Positions 46,300 through 61,500 of a DNA stretch of 64,000 nucleotides are shown piece after piece. The notes under the pieces are model-generated. The model ran no database searches, was not told the DNA's origin, and saw only the letters and a list, made by a program, of their open reading frames with translations. The stretch's first letter is position 1; every line of letters begins with the position of its first letter. The DNA is from Hanleya hanleyi (lineage: Eukaryota > Mollusca > Polyplacophora > Lepidopleurida > Hanleyidae), in NCBI GenBank assembly GCA_036873755.1, contig JAVTVY010017324.1, positions 1 through 64,000 of the forward strand, read 5' to 3'. Made by a program: the position numbers and the translations under genes.

Positions 46300-49200
46300 G
46301 CTGTCATTCTTTTAGCGCCAACCTTTTTTATCACCGCCAGCAAAAAAATGTAAAAAAAGGGTTTATTATACTTCGTTTTACATTTCTCTTTCCATGTTAA
46401 GCAAAAATAATGATTCAAAGAGTTGTTTGACTCTTTATTTGCAGGAAATGTTTTGTTGAAGGCTGACTCTTCAAGTTAATCAAAGAACATTGTTTCTTTC
46501 ATACAAATTGTATTGAAGGTGAAATGCAAAGGTTTTTAGATTTTTCTCTTTATAGTTTATATAGGTTGCATAATGATAGAAATGTCGGTCTGCCAATTTA
46601 GCTTTGTTTTAATTTGAAGTACATGTAGTTTGTCTCCCAGAAGCTTTTAATAAGTTGGTACCCCAAGCTCAGCTGAATTCTGATTGCAAAACGACATCAC
46701 TTAACTTTCCTTGATTGTGACGTTATGTCATACCAGCCTCCCAAAGACTGGATGTTACAAGTATCGACATCCGGCCAGGTGGTCTGATGTGACATCACAA
46801 ACCAGCGTCAAACAAGGGCAGATAAGCGATGCTAACTTCATTTCTGAAGTCGGCCGGGCTTGAAATACCAACTTCGGACCACTTTTCTAAAGCTACTGGG
46901 ATATGAAATACATCAAATAAAATCAAAAGAAGTAAATAGGTTGATAGTTCCAACACCAGCCAACACATGAAGAGCATAAGAAGGAAAATATGAAAACCTT
47001 CGCATTTAACCTTTAAACTACTCTAAGTACTGCATCCGTTTGCCAGATAAGATGGATAAATTAGGTCTGTATGAAGCTTCTATCTCACATCATTTTATTC
47101 TTCAAAAAAGTGCCTGGGAAGCTAGAGATTAAATTTACTTAGCTGAAGTTGTAATAAAAATGACAATAAAATGTATGTCCTTTCTCCAATGATATACACA
47201 TATACATATATCAAACATATTTTGGGTTTTATTTTCAATTATCTTCTTGTCTTGTTTTGTACACTTTTCTGATTACTGAATCTATTCTGCCTGGACTATA
47301 ATGTCAAGACCACAGGCAGGTTTTAAACATATTTTGCGGTCCATGGGACTTCTTGTTTCGCTCAAGGGAAGAGAAAAATTATGCATAGATGTGCAAGTCC
47401 TTGTAAAAATTTACTTCATGTTATCCCCATGTCTGATTGCAAATATTATTTGGTCAAATGCGCAGACTATGTGGAAGCCTGTGTGGGCTCCTGTTTTCTA
47501 ATGACGCTGAATTGTAACTTCATCACTTCAAATTATGCCTAGAGATAATGTATCAACACTTGATTTCAGTCAAGATTTCCGTGGCATTTCCAGTGTGGCC
47601 CTAGTGAATCTTTCACTCACTCATGACATGGTCCTTCTTAATTCTTGCTCAGATCATCCAGGAAGTGTTTGACACCTAAATTATCTAGAGATAAGAAAAC
47701 CTCACTAAAATTAAGGGGCTGGACCAGAAACACATTAGGTAATAACAGTAACGATAGTTTATCGGGGGAAATTTTGGAATATCTTCAAATAAACAAATCG
47801 TATAACGCTGAAACTTCTTACATGTATTATTTGGGCATTTCTGGTGCAGTAGTATACAAGTAAATATTAATTTGAATGAAAAGTCAATTTCTTTAAATTT
47901 CTTTTCAGTATCATTAAGGAACTACTGAAGATTGTCTTTTTAAAATTATTCTCAGAGATTTCAGTTCTGATAAGAAGTTCTTATGATCAAATTGATATAA
48001 TCAATTATTATTTTTCAGAACTTGATACCTTGGAAATTATTTTAAAGGTGAACTGCAAAGCTTTCCAATGTTCTGCTAAAATGTCAGAAATCAAGGCCTT
48101 TGTAGTTATAGTTGTTTATGTATGGTAATAGTTCTGTGGATTATTTTCTTCCTCCGAGTACACGATAAATCAAAACTTATACCACCAGAAAACGGGAGCC
48201 ACAACTTTCGAAAACGTTATTGATTGCCTCCCATTGTTTTTGGAACATAATTACGTTCTAGCATGTCTAGTGGTCCTCATTCATTCATCAGACGTAGCAT
48301 GACGTACCAAAATTTGATAAAAGTTTAGAAATGATTTCAGATATCTTTTTATTCTACATTGTAAATGACATATACTTTTCTATAATACTACACCACGAAT
48401 GCCCTAATAATGCATGTGAGAAGTTTCAGCTTGATATGATTTGTTTATTTGAATGTAAAAAAAAATTCTCCTGGGAAAATGTTGTTTTTACTAATACCTA
48501 TTATTAATGTTTCTGGTCTTCCTTATGGTAACTCTCAAGTAGAACTTTCAGATTCTCCCATGGAGTTTTGATCCAAATATTATTTTAAAGATGTAATCAT
48601 CCTCAAGTCTAGGCTGAAATCGATGTCTCTCAAACTCCGCGAATGTGGCATATGTTACGACAGGTACAAAATGGAACACATTTGACCACAACAAACTAAA
48701 CTTGTTTCTATCATTCACCAGAAAATCGAAGGAATTGGTCTTTAAAAAAATAAATGGCATGGCATGCCGTTTATTTTTCCATAGCAGTGTGAACAAGCGT
48801 ATAGACTTGTGGTGCATTCTACCAACGTATGCTATGCGACTTGATCAAACCTTAGGCACGAGCGGCGACGTTATCCCATGGCTGCTGCTGTTCAGCATTT
48901 AGATTAGTGAGCATCACTCAAACGTCACTGCCGCGTACACTCAATGGCGAAACAGAAAATCCGTCGAAGCGGGCAGAGTTTTAAATTTCTCTGACAAGAT
49001 ATTCTTACATTCGTTGTATATGGTGATCCCACTGTCATCAAATATAATACATATGATGCTTCAGCAAACTTCGCTGCTGAAAAACGCAAAGGGGAGCGTT
49101 TACCAAATCCCTCGATTTTGAGGCTGTTTACATCTTTAATAAAAGCTAACTACGTGTACAATGAATGACCATGTTGGAGTCTTGACCATTGTCACTGATT

Positions 49201-49435
49201 GTAGAAGCGCTGATCACATTTCTCTTCAAATCCACTATCAAAATACATGGTACTTCGCTCGTATAATTAAAAGTATAATTTCTTATTCTGTTATGCCCCT
49301 TGCAGAGCATTATGGATAACATCTGTCCGTTCATCCAAGAGTGCATCCAAGATTGCACAAAGCCTTTTCAACATCCAGTCATCAAATTCTCATATCCATG
49401 CATAGTTGAACTGACGGAGGTGTTTGTTGATTTTT
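46300..49435. other. PSMA6 downstream intergenic region, nothing recognised
   Basis: About 3.1 kb of AT-rich sequence. Frames of up to 89 codons overlap on both strands around 48550–48900 and have no motif or splice support. Confidence 0.4.
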
Positions 49436-51203
49436 ATACGCCCGCCCAAAAGGCGGTCGTATTATGGGATGGCGGTTTCCGTCCGTCTGTCCGTCTGTCC
49501 GTCTGTCCGGTTCTCGTGTCCGGTTCTCGTGTCCGGTCTATATCTGGGACAGTTTCCTATCCACAGCTCCAATTTTTGGTGAGTGGATACCCTACGGGGA
49601 GACGATGTGTCGCGTACCAAAATGAAGGTCAGGTCACAGGTCAAAGGTCACTGGCCTAAAAAACAGGAAATCACTGAAGTGTTCGTGTCCGGTCTATATC
49701 TCTGAACGTTTTCTATCCACAGTTGCAATTTTTTGTGAGTGGATACGCCAGGTGGAGACGATGTGTCGCGTACCAAAATTGAGGTCGAGGTCAGAGGTCA
49801 AAGGTCACTGTTGCCAAAAATCAGGAAATCATTGATCGTTGACAGTTTTCTATCTAAAGTTCTAATTTTTGGTGAGTGGATGCCCTAGGGGGGGAACGAT
49901 GTGTTGCATATTAAATGTAGGTCAAGGTCAGAGGTCAAAGGTCAGTGTGATTAAAAAATCAGGAAATCGTTAAAAATTTCAAATTTTTTGTGAGTGGGTT
50001 CAATAGGCGGAAATGAAGTGATGCGTACCAAAAATTAGGTCAAGGTCAAAGGTCACCGACCCCAAAATTAGGAAATTATTAAAAATATTTTTTTTTGTGT
50101 CAGTAGATACATTAAGGGGACACGATGAGTCACATACACCAAAATGTAGGTCAAGGTCAAAGGTCAAGGTCACTGTGACCCCAAAATCGTGAAATTGTTA
50201 AAAATCATGAATTTTTGTGTCCATTGAGAAATTGAGGGGAGACGGTTTGTCATGTACCAAAATTTAGGTCAAGGTCAAAGGTCAAGGCCACTGTGACCCC
50301 AAAATCAGGAAATCATTAAAAATCATGATTTTTTGTGTGCATTGTTAGATTGAGGGAAGACAATGTGTTGTGTATCAAAATTGAGGTCACGGTCAAAGGT
50401 CAAGGTCACTGTGACCCCAAAATCAGAAATCATTAAAAGTCACATTGACATATGCCTGTCGAAGACGAGGTCGTGTAATGCGATGTTGCGTTCTGTCCAT
50501 TCATCCATTAAAATTTGTTGTCCATGCGATAGCTCTAGTTTCAAGGTATGGATTGGTACCAAACTTTGAGTATACCTTACTCGCATGGCAAAGTGGAGCC
50601 ATACATATGAGGTCAAAGGTCTAGGTCGCAAAAATGAATCAAGCTTAGCTGACTAAATGTGTTGGAATATTGTTGGAATATTCAAAAGTCTTTCCCCTGC
50701 ATTTATATGATATTGTCCTGTTGAGTTGTCTCCCATGTTTGAAACGCTTCATTTAGTTAAACTGTTGTGAAATAAAAAACATACATTTACAAATTTAACG
50801 GGGAGAGGAGTCCTTTATGAACTTCACACCTGTTTATTAACTCAAGGACAAAGGTTTACTTTATCTCTTTCTTCTTCCTTCATGAAAAATTCTCTCATCT
50901 GAAAGGAATTCATTTGCAGGAAAACTACTATTTTCTTGTGTTTGACTATTGTCGATTTCAGTGTGGGATATGTGAGCTCTAAGCTATTGCTTCAAGGTCA
51001 ACTATTTACCAAGAGTTGAGCTCATTTTAGTTTATCATTCAATATAAGATGTGATATATGTTACATTCTTATAAGCAAAAAATTGTAGACCTTTCTCTGG
51101 ATTGCTAGATCAATTGGAATCAAGGCTATCAAACAATCTTGAAATTTGAACCAATGTAATTCCAGATATACGGGCGTATATTGAAGCCCCTTGGGCTCTT
51201 GTT
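49430..51203 (-). mobile_element. Family A array element, full-length copy 4 (reverse)
   Basis: Read from the right: AACAAGAGCCCAAGGGGCTT (ending at 51203), the 5' body with AGCTCACATATCCCACAC, array units at about 50650–49600, GACAGACGG microsatellite, and the hairpin (49436–49462) followed by AAAAA on that strand. The array holds about seven units, fewer than copies 1 and 2. Confidence 0.87.
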
Positions 51204-51890
51204 GATTGTTGGAGTTTTTGACTTTTCACCACCTTTCTTTATCAATACCTCGCACAAAAATCACTACACACAAACTGATGTAATTTTCATCATATCTATA
51301 CATCCAACTGCAGATGAGCTGGTTGTATTGCTATATTTCTGGACTAAGATGTTTCTAGCAGGGGAGAAGGGGACATTAGTGTTTCACAAACACGAAACAC
51401 TGCAGGATTCATTAAATGCCTAGTTTTTCACTGGAACCGTTTGTTCCAGCATTGCTTTCCATTGCATAAGTTGCATGAAAAACAGGATCATTATGGGGTG
51501 TTATTTGTTTGGTGCCACACACAATTTATTTATAAACTTGTTTGTTCGCTGTTAGAACATCAGCTAGATTAGTCTCTAAGTGAATAAATTGAATACACAG
51601 GATATTGGCCTATACATGGTGCGGTTGAAATAAAAAAAATTAAATGTCCTATAAATAATGTAACCACAAGAGAAAATATATGTACACAATATGTGAAGGT
51701 TCTAGCTCAATTGCATTAAGATTATAGTTGTGACATGAAATTGAAATCCACCGCATGTGCTATTTCCTGAAAAATCTCCGGTCTGAATCAAGTGATTCAA
51801 ATACACAATTGACACAAAGGACCCCTTATCATATATCAGTGTCCAGGATATTTGGAACTGTTGGCGCTCTTGTGTCCTGGCACATGTAGG
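51204..51890. other. No gene recognised
   Basis: An 80-codon plus-strand frame (51181–51423) starts inside the family A end and has no motif. Confidence 0.4.
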
Positions 51891-51894
51891 CACT

Positions 51895-54545
51895 GTCATA
51901 ATGACTGGAAAATTGTTGAAAACTTCTGTGACAGTCATCTGAATGGAGGATAATGATCCTGTGTGTGGCGTGTGAATGGAGGATCCTGTTTGACATTTGT
52001 GTGATTGGAAGATCTTGATCCCATGTGACAGTAACTGAATGGAGGACTGTTCCCCGGTGTTATAGTTGTCTGAATGGATGACCCTGATCTTACTCTGGAG
52101 TTGCCTGATTGAAGGACCCTGATCTTGTGTGACAGTTGTCTGAATGGGGACACCTGCTCCTGTGTGACAATCATCTGAATGGAGGACCTAGACTCTGTGT
52201 AACAGCTGTCTGATTCATGGACCACAGGCAGATGGCACATGTCTGAATGAAGGACACTGATCATAAAAGTTGTTTGAATGGAGGACCCTTAACTTGTGTC
52301 GCCGTTGTCTGGATGGAGGACCTTGAACCTGTGTGACAGTTATCTGAATGGAGGACCCTGGTACCGTGTGACAGTTGTCTGAATGGAGGAGCCTGATACT
52401 GTGTGGCAGTTATCTGGATGGAGGATCGAGGTCCTATGTGACAGTTGTCTGAATATAGCACCCTGATCCTGTGTGACAGTTATCTGAAGGGAAGACCCTG
52501 ATCCTGTGTGACAGTTATCTGAATGGAGGACCCTGATCCTGTGTGACAGTTGTCTGGAAGGAGGACCCTGATCCTCAGACAGTTATCTGAATGGAGGACT
52601 GTGGTCCTGTGTGCTTGTTTTCTAAATGGAGGGCCCTGATCCTGTGTGATTGTTGTCTGGATGGAGGACTCTGGTCCTGTGTGGCAGTTGTCTGAATGGA
52701 AGACCTTCATCCTCTGACAGTTATCTGGATGGAGGATCGTGGTTCTGTGTGACAGTTGTCTGAATAGAGGACCCTGATCCTGTGTGACAGTTATCTGAAT
52801 GGAGGACCCTGATCCTGTGTGACAGTTATCTGGATGGAGGACTCTGGTCCTGTGTGACAGTTGTCTGAATGGAGGACCCTGGTCCTGTGTGACAGTTGTC
52901 AGAATGGAGGACCCTGATCCTCTGACAGTTATCTGAATAGAGGACTGTGGTCCTGTGTGACTTGCCTGAATGGAAAACCTTGATTCTGTGTGACAGTTAT
53001 CTGAATGGAGGACTGTGGTCCTTTTTGACAGTTGTCTGAATGGAGAACCCTGATCCTGTGTGACAGTTGTCTGAATGGAGGACCCTGATCTTCTGTGACA
53101 GTTATCTGAATAGAGGACCTTGATCCCGTGTGATTGTGATCTGAACGGAGGACCCTGAACCTGTGTGACAGTTATCTGAATGGAGGACTGTGATCCTGTG
53201 TGATAGTTGTCTGAATGGAGGACCCTGATACTCTGTGACATTTATCTGGATGGAGGACTCTGGTTGTGTTTGACAGTTGTCTGAATGGAGGACCCTGATC
53301 TGTGAGACAGTTGCCTGAATGGAGGACCCTGATCCTGTTTGACAGTTATCTGAATAGAGGACCTTGATCCTGTATGATTGTTATCTGAATGGAGGACCCT
53401 GATCCTCTGTGACAGTTATCTGAATAGAGGACATTGATCTGGTGTGATAGTTATCTGAATGGAGGACCCTGGTTCTGTGTGACAGTTATCTGAACAGAGG
53501 ACTGTGATCCTGTGTGATAGTTGTCTGAATGGAGGACCCTGATACTCTGTGACAGTTATCTGGATGGAGGACCCTGGTCATGTGTGACAGTTGTCTGAAT
53601 GGAGGACGATGACCTTCTGTGACAGTTATTTGGATGGAGGACCCTGATCCTGTGTGACAGTTATCTGAATAGAGGTCCTCGATCCTGTGTGATTGTTATC
53701 TGAATGGAGGACCCTGATCCTGTGTGACAGTTATCTGAACGGAGGACTGTGGTCCTGTGTGATAATTGTCGGAATGGAGGACCCTGATACTCTGCGACAG
53801 TTATTTGGATGGAGGAGCCTGATCCTGTGTGACAGTTGTCTGAATGAAGGACCCTGATCCTGTGTGACAGTTTTCTGAATGGAGGACCCTGATCCTGTGT
53901 GACAGTTATCTGAATGAAGGACCTTGATCCTGTGTGGCAGTTGTCTGGATGGAGGACCCTGATCCTGTGTGACAGTTATCTGAATGATGGACCCTGATCC
54001 TGTGTGACAGTTATCTGAACGGAGGACTGTGGTCATGTGTGATAGTTGTCGGAATGGAGGACCCTGATACTCTGTGACAGTTATCTGGATGGAGGACCCT
54101 GGTTGTGTGTGGCAGTTGTCTGAATGGAGGACCCTGATCCTGTGTGACAGTTAGCTGAATGGAGGACCCTGATCCTGTGTGACAGTTGTCTGAATGGAGG
54201 ACCCTGATCCTGTGTGACAGTTAACTGAATAGAGGACCTTGATCCGGTGTGATAGTTATCTGAATGGAGGACCCTGGACCTGTTTGACCGTTGCCTGAAT
54301 GGAGGATACTGATCCTGTGTGACAGTTATATGAATGGAGGCGCTTATTCTGTGTGATGCTTGTTTGAATGGAGAATCCATCTCTGTGATAGATTTCCGAA
54401 TAGAGGATCCTTATTCTGTGGGAAAGTTGTCGGAATGGGGGACCATGACACTGGGAGGACCCTGATCCTGAGAGGCATTTGTCTGAATGGAGGACTCTGA
54501 TCCTGTGTGACAGCTGGTTGATTGAGGGATCATATGACAATTATG
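51895..54545. repeat. 35-bp minisatellite, about 2.6 kb
   Basis: The unit is GATCCTGTGTGACAGTTATC plus TGAATGGAGGACCCT (35 bp), repeated roughly 75 times with substitutions and occasional shortened units. Because 35 is not a multiple of three and the unit lacks stops on the minus strand, long open frames (up to 253 codons) run through it with a 35-residue period. It lies just upstream of the predicted first exon of the unknown gene. Confidence 0.95.
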
Positions 54546-55421
54546 TGCTTCTTTCCTCAACCTTGACAGTTGTCGGATTCAATTTGCCCAGATGTATCGG
54601 ATTCAATGATCCTGCATGAGAGTTGTCTAGTTGAAAATCAGGATTCTAGAGTGATGGAATCGAAAAGTTTTTGTCTGGTGGATCCAAATCCTTGTTATTG
54701 ATTGGACTGTAAAGGTTGACAGTTCTTCAACTTAAGGACTCAAGAATGATCTGTCGATCGTTGGCCAGGAGCTGTTTATATTTGGACAACCTCAGAGAAT
54801 TCCTTTTTGAATAACAGGTAAGTAGCACATCATTGGGGGGTTTTTTCTGTACCAGTGCTTTATTCTGTCTTATTTACTTTAAACTTTAGTGTCACCATAT
54901 AAAACATACATGAAAATGATTTATTACTGCTTTTCAGACTGGTCAAAGTATGAGGTCTAAGCTAGAAGCAATTATGTCTGGTAGCTTACGTAACAATCTA
55001 TTCTAAAAGCATGTGCTTTTCTCAGTTTGACATGGAAGTTTTATGATGGGCACACCTTCAACCCCCACTGGTTATTATCATGCACTTAATTAACCATGCC
55101 CTCCCATTGAGAAATATCACCTTACCCAATTTGTTTGAAGCCTTTTACCTCTCGCAATGACAGCGTGTTTAAACAGGCCCCTACAACGTGTGACAGATCT
55201 ACAGTGCAAATAATTGATCTCCAGTTCTCTTGAAGTGACAGTACTTTATAAATTGGTGGAGCGATTCATGTTTGTTTAATCGGAATGTGGAGGTGTATTT
55301 TAATGTAGGCCTGTTTGTTAGTGCTACCTTACCAAGGCAAAGAATATCTGGTTAAATTGACAACAAATTTTGGACTATTTATTCTTTAAACTTTTCATAA
55401 TTTTTTTTTTTATTTCTGTAG

Positions 55422-55566
55422 CATGAAAAGAGGTGGTGTCTCAGTGAACTGAGATAGTTGGTTCAATATTATCTTAATTCAGCTGTGGGGCTTGAAGATT
55501 CAATAATTTTACACAGGGCTGTGTACATCCACTATCTAAATTGGTCTGCCAGGAGAAGACGATAAC
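55422..55566 (+). other. 5' UTR part of exon A of the unknown gene
   Basis: A long T-rich tract ends in TATTTCTGTAG at 55411–55421, a good 3' splice site. The following 145 bp reach the ATG at 55567 and contain stop codons, as expected of a 5' UTR. A possible upstream non-coding exon ends at 54817, before a GTAAGT donor at 54818, just after the 35-bp minisatellite. The exon boundaries are predictions. Confidence 0.45.
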
Positions 55567-58500
55567 ATGCCGGGGTCTCCGATTCGACGACTTGGATCTC
55601 CTATAAGACGATCCCACACATCGTTTGATTACTATACTGAGTAAGTATAAATATTAATATTTCAGCTCAAATAACAGAGAGAAATGAACAGAAAATATTG
55701 TATCAATTAAATGTTCATTCCTATTTATTATGCATGTACCTCTATGATACATGTAGTATAAAAGTGTTTGTTGATGTGTATACGTATTTTATCTGGATTT
55801 TCAGGATAATTTTATTGCAAAGAAATAGAATATTTTTTCCGAGGGGGAAATTTTCCCTTCAATGTACATGGCTACATTGTTAAGATATGGGCTTTCACTT
55901 GTGTATAAATTGAGCGGATAGCCACAATGAACAACAGTTCCCCATCAACATTGTCACATTGTTGTAGGGACATGGTTGAATGAAGCTGACAATTGCCTGT
56001 ACCATGAATGAACTAGGCGGTCTTGCATTAACTCTGGTTCTGCTATTCCACAACATTATACCTGCATGTACATTAAGGTGGCTCCCCATTCATTTTCTTC
56101 GTGTTCAGTATAAAGGTTCTCAATTTAAAATATTTTCAAATATGGAATAAAATTTGAAAAGTCCAGATGATATTTTAATATTCTACATTAATTTGAATGC
56201 CATCAGTGTTTCACAAATTTTGACTACGGTTCCCGAACTGTCATTACCATCAATTGTTGCTTGAATATTCGAAATAGTGAATAAAAATTATTGGTTGACC
56301 TGCACTACCTTTTGATCTAATAATGCAGAAACACATTCAGTTGATGAATTTTGGATACTGCTGAGCCACATGAACGCCTAGAAAGGACTTAAGCCCTTCT
56401 GCCCCTTGTTGCTGAATTTAACTTTATAACAACAGATTGATTCAATAATGTTTTTTGGTTATGAGAACTTCATCACTTTCTTTATTTACAGCCTAGCCCC
56501 TGGTAACCATGGTTGCAGCTATGATACAGAATTGTATAATCGTCACCAAGGTTACAGGTCCCCACATCACTTCCTTAATGGCAAGACCGCCAGTTTGAGG
56601 CCCAAGACGGGAATTCTCAAACATACACAGGTATGCTCACTAAAAAAGAAATACATATGTAGCTCTCTAAAATGAAGGTGAAGAGGTTGTTTCTGCTTAC
56701 TTCTCCAAAATCTTCAAGCGTCTTTGCTTGTATTTTGTTACACGTTGTAACAGTGGTTTTCCAATGAAAGTGTGCATTGTCTTTTGATAGAGTCTATCAT
56801 TATACCACTTACACTTTAACATTTGGAAAACATAATATTTAATTAAAAAAACCTTGACAGCACCACAGTAAAAGTTTCTAATGATTAAAATCTGACAGCC
56901 CCATAGTAAAGATATCATGCAATGATTAAACTTGACAGTACCACAGTACTTGACAGCACAACAGTACTTGACAGCAACACAGTAAAGGTCTCCCATGATT
57001 AAACCTTGACAGTACCACAGTGAACTAAAGGTCTCCATTGATTAAACTTGATAGCACCACACTAAAGTTCTCTAATGATTATAACTTGACAGCACCACAA
57101 GGCAGTTCTCTAATGATAAATTTTATAAAACCACAGTGACGGTCTCCACCATGGTAAAGGTGTTCAAATGAATAAAACTTGACAGCACAGCAGTAAAGAT
57201 CTCCAGTGATTAAAACTTGACCATCACAGTAAAGGTCTTCAATGATCAAAACCTGATGGCACCACAGTAAAGGTCTGCAATGATTAAAATTGACAGTACC
57301 ACAGTGAAATTCTCCAATGATTAAACGTTACAGCACCACAGTAAAAGTTTCCAATGATTAAACATCACAGCACCACAGTAAAGGTATAAAAACATTTAAA
57401 GCTAACAGCACCACAGTAAAGACCTCCCATGGATAAAACTTGATAACACCACAGCAAAGTTATCCATTGATTAAAACTTGACTGCACCACATTAAAATTC
57501 TTCAGTGATTAAATGTTACAGCATCAATGTAAAGATCTTCAGTGAACATGATCATATAGCACCACACTAAAGTTCTCTAATGATTATAACTTGACAGCAC
57601 CACAATGAAGTTCTACAGTGATTAAATTTTACAGCACCACAGTGGAGGTCTCCACCATAGCAAAGGTTTCCAATGATTAAAACTTGACAGCACCACAGTA
57701 AAAGTCACCAATGATCAAAACCTAACGGCACCACAGTAAACGCCTTGAATGATTAAAACCTGACAGCACCACAGTAGAGGTCTCGAATGATTAAACTTGA
57801 CAGTACCACAGTAAAATTCTCCAATGATTAAACATTACAGCACCACAATAATAGTCTCCAATGATTAAACCTGATAGCACCACAGTAAAGGTTTTTTTTA
57901 TGGATAAGCCGTGCAGCACCTCAGTAAAGGTATCCAATATATAAAACTTGATAGCACGGCAGCAAAGTTCTCCAATGATTAAAAGTTGACAGCACCACAG
58001 TATAAATCTCCAATGATTGAACATTATAGCATCACAGTAAAGGTCTCCAATGTTTAAACCTAACAGCACCACAGTAAAGGTCCCCAATGAATAAACTTAA
58101 TAGCACCACAGCAAAGTTCTTCAATGATTAAAACTTGACAGTACCACAGTGAAGGCCTCTAATAATTAAAACTTGACTGCACCACAGTAAAAGTCTCCAA
58201 TGATTGACCCTTACAGCACCACAGTAAAGGTCTCCAATGTTTAAAACTGACTGTATCGCTGTAAAGATTTCCAGTGATTAAAAATTGACAGCACCCCAGT
58301 AAGTCTTGAATGATTAAACATTACAGCACCACAGTAAAGGTCTTAATGATTAAACCTTACAGCTCCACAGTAAAGCTCTCTTATGACTAAACATTACAGC
58401 ACAGTAAAGATAGCTTGACTGCACCACAGTGACAGTCTCCAATGATCAAGCAATGCAGCACCACTGTAAAGATCTCCAGTGATTAAAACTTGACAGCACA

Positions 58501-61500
58501 ACAGCGATGGTGTCCAATGATTAAAATTTGACAGTACGTCAGTGAAGTTCTCCAATGATTAAACCTTACAGCAACACAGTAGAGGTCTCCATTGATTAAA
58601 AGCTGACAGCACCACAGTAAAAGTCTCCAATGATTAAACCATACAGCATCACAGTAAAGATCTTCAGTGATTTAGTACCTCAGTGAAGGTCTCCAATGAT
58701 TCATTCGCTTCACAACAGCTGTTAATACTGACAAAAACATTCTGCATTTATGAACTTCTTTTTTTCAAACTGAAATTGTATTTCACAGAATATCACATCT
58801 TTACAATATAAACAGCCCTAATATGTATCCGTTCTATTATTTTATGAAAAGAATTAATTGCAAATTTGACACATGATAATGTTGGAGCTAGCATTAGATA
58901 ACATATTGTCTTTTTTCTTTTCGTACTTAAGTTGTTACCTTTTGTCTACCGGAAGTTACCCAGTAAATCCCACAAAATTGAAATTTATAGACAAACAAGC
59001 ATTCATATCTATTGAGAAGGAATTTAGTTTGATGAAGGGCCCATTTTTGTTGCTGATTTTAAGTAATATACGTGGTAAAAATTTAAGCGAAGAAACTGAA
59101 AGTTTTCCCTGTTTCTTATTTTCTAAGATAGCATGTGGAGTGCTCAGTTTTAACTGAACGCTAAAATTCCAATCGAATCCATATTATTTCTTCGATTCTC
59201 TCATTAATGATTTATTTGAATAATATCTGATATTTTGGATTGCTCTTTTTTTCAAGAAGTACTTCAATATAAGATGTGTGTTATTCAGGGTGTTTTACCA
59301 TCAACATTTTGCATGTGAAAGGTGACGAAAGGAACTGTACATGTACTACTCCAGCAGATTCGAGTAAAAAAGTAGTCCTAAACTGACTATATTGTGCACA
59401 ATTATCTCTGCCAACAAATAATATGATCGATTAAAATATCATATTTCCATATATCTCTATATTATTCAGGTGCATTGTCCGACTGTATCAATTATTGAAC
59501 GAATATAATGCAGTTGTCAGATCAGCAGCAACATGAACACAGGAAGGAAGCAATCAGAGATTGCTCAATTCTATGCCCCCCCCCCCCCTCCACTTTAATC
59601 CGACACTGCCCCGCCATTGTTCTGTTCTTTATTGGTTGGTGGAGGCCTAATTTGGATAATTATAAAAATTCTGTTTCAGTCACTTTTTTACCATGCCTCA
59701 CAAAATACATATTCCAAGTATCAAGCAACAAGTGATAATACGATGCTTCGATGCAAGATGGTCGCCAGGGCTTTCGCCAAATCCGAAAATGTGACCTGGT
59801 TATGAAACCTACATTCCTTGGGAGTATATTGTGATGAAATTATGAAGCGATCAGTGAATTTTGAATTTCGCACCCAATTCACTGTTTTGGGGGCAATTTC
59901 ATACTTCAGGACCTATGTTGTCTGCTTTGGAATGTAGAATAACATATAATATAGCCATTTTTCTGGTTCAAATCAGTTATGGACTGAGATCCAGCTTGGA
60001 CAAATAAATATATCCCATTCACTTAGGTTTAAACAAAGGGCCATAACTCTTGAAAATATAGGCGAAACGTGGAGAAACTTCACGCTGCACAACTACAGGG
60101 CACTGACCACATATCCTGCAAATTTCATAATTGTTCATACAATATTAACCGAGATCCAGCCCGGACAAGTTCCAATTCGCAAAGATTTGAAGAAAAAAGG
60201 GCCATAACTCTTGAAAATATACGCGAAACGCGGAGAAAATTCACGCTGTACAACTACAGGGCACTGACCACACATCCTGCAAATTTCATAATTGTCCATA
60301 CAATATTAACCGAGATCCAGCCCGGACAAGTCCCAATTCACGGAGAATTCAGGAACAAAGGGCCATAACTCTTGAAAATACAAGCGAAACGTGGAGAAAC
60401 TTTATGCTGCACAACTGTGGGTCATTGACCACATATCATGCAAATTTCATACTTGTCCATACAATATTAACCAAGATCCAGCCCGGACAAGTCCCATTCA
60501 CAGAGATTTCAGAAAAAGGGCCATAACTCTTGAAAATGCTACCGGAACTCGGAAAAAACTCTACGCTGCACAACTACGAGCCACTGGCCACATTCCATGC
60601 AAATTTCAATCCTGTCCATCAAATATTAACCGAGATATTGCCCGGACAAGAAATTCGGACGGACAGATGGACGGACGGACGGACAGACGGACGGACGGAC
60701 AAAGCGGTCGCTATATGCCCCCCCTCTAGTTAGAGGGGGGGCATAATAAGATATGAACTTGGGATGTAGAGTATTGATATATTTTGATGCAGTTGCCATG
60801 GCCTGTTGTAGGGCAAGAGATGTTTCTTGAATAGTATGCGGTAGTCCTCATTTAGCTGTCATAATTCAGGATGATCCTTGACATTTCAGAGTCCTTCAAG
60901 AGGAAATAAGTTCTGAATTTGGGATTTGGGAATGGACTTTATTGTTTACTGGGCCTCGGGATTAGTGTTTCAAATTTTAATAGGTCCATGTGGAAGGGTC
61001 CTCCCAATAAATATTGAATACATGCCTGTTCATTATATTAATATGGCTGTTCTGAAGTGAGAGTAAAAAAAAAAGTTAACTGAAAAATCTTATTTCCCTC
61101 TTTCTCATCAATAATATTTCAATGTGATATGAAGTGAAACATTTGACTAATTTTTCTCAACAAAGTGACCTTGAAATACTGGCTTCTAAAAAGCATCAAT
61201 GTGAAAATTCAAAATGATATAGCTACAAGGTAACGACAATGTATCAATTACCACAGTTTGTGGATACTTTGTGGCCACTTTGTGCGAACTTAAACCATTT
61301 TGACATTACCCATGATCCTTTGTACACAGGATTAGGAAAGGTCACAAGGAAAATAGTGATATGTTGATTTATTGAAAATAGTCAAATTTGTTTTAACTGT
61401 TATCGTACTATTATATTGTTGATAGAAATGAGATAAATAAGTTCACATTTTTGACAAAGAGCAACTAAATCCATTATTTTGATACAAATAATCAAAACTG

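Noticed and set aside
48548..48902. Overlapping 89- and 85-codon frames
   Set aside because: Opposite strands of the same segment, no motif or splice evidence.
52480..53241. 253-codon minus-strand open frame (and neighbours 53731–54036, 54081–54380)
   Set aside because: It is a translation of the 35-bp minisatellite, with a strict 35-residue period and no codon or splice support.
51895..54545. CRISPR-like regular repeats
   Set aside because: Units are contiguous minisatellite copies without unique spacers, and the DNA is animal nuclear.
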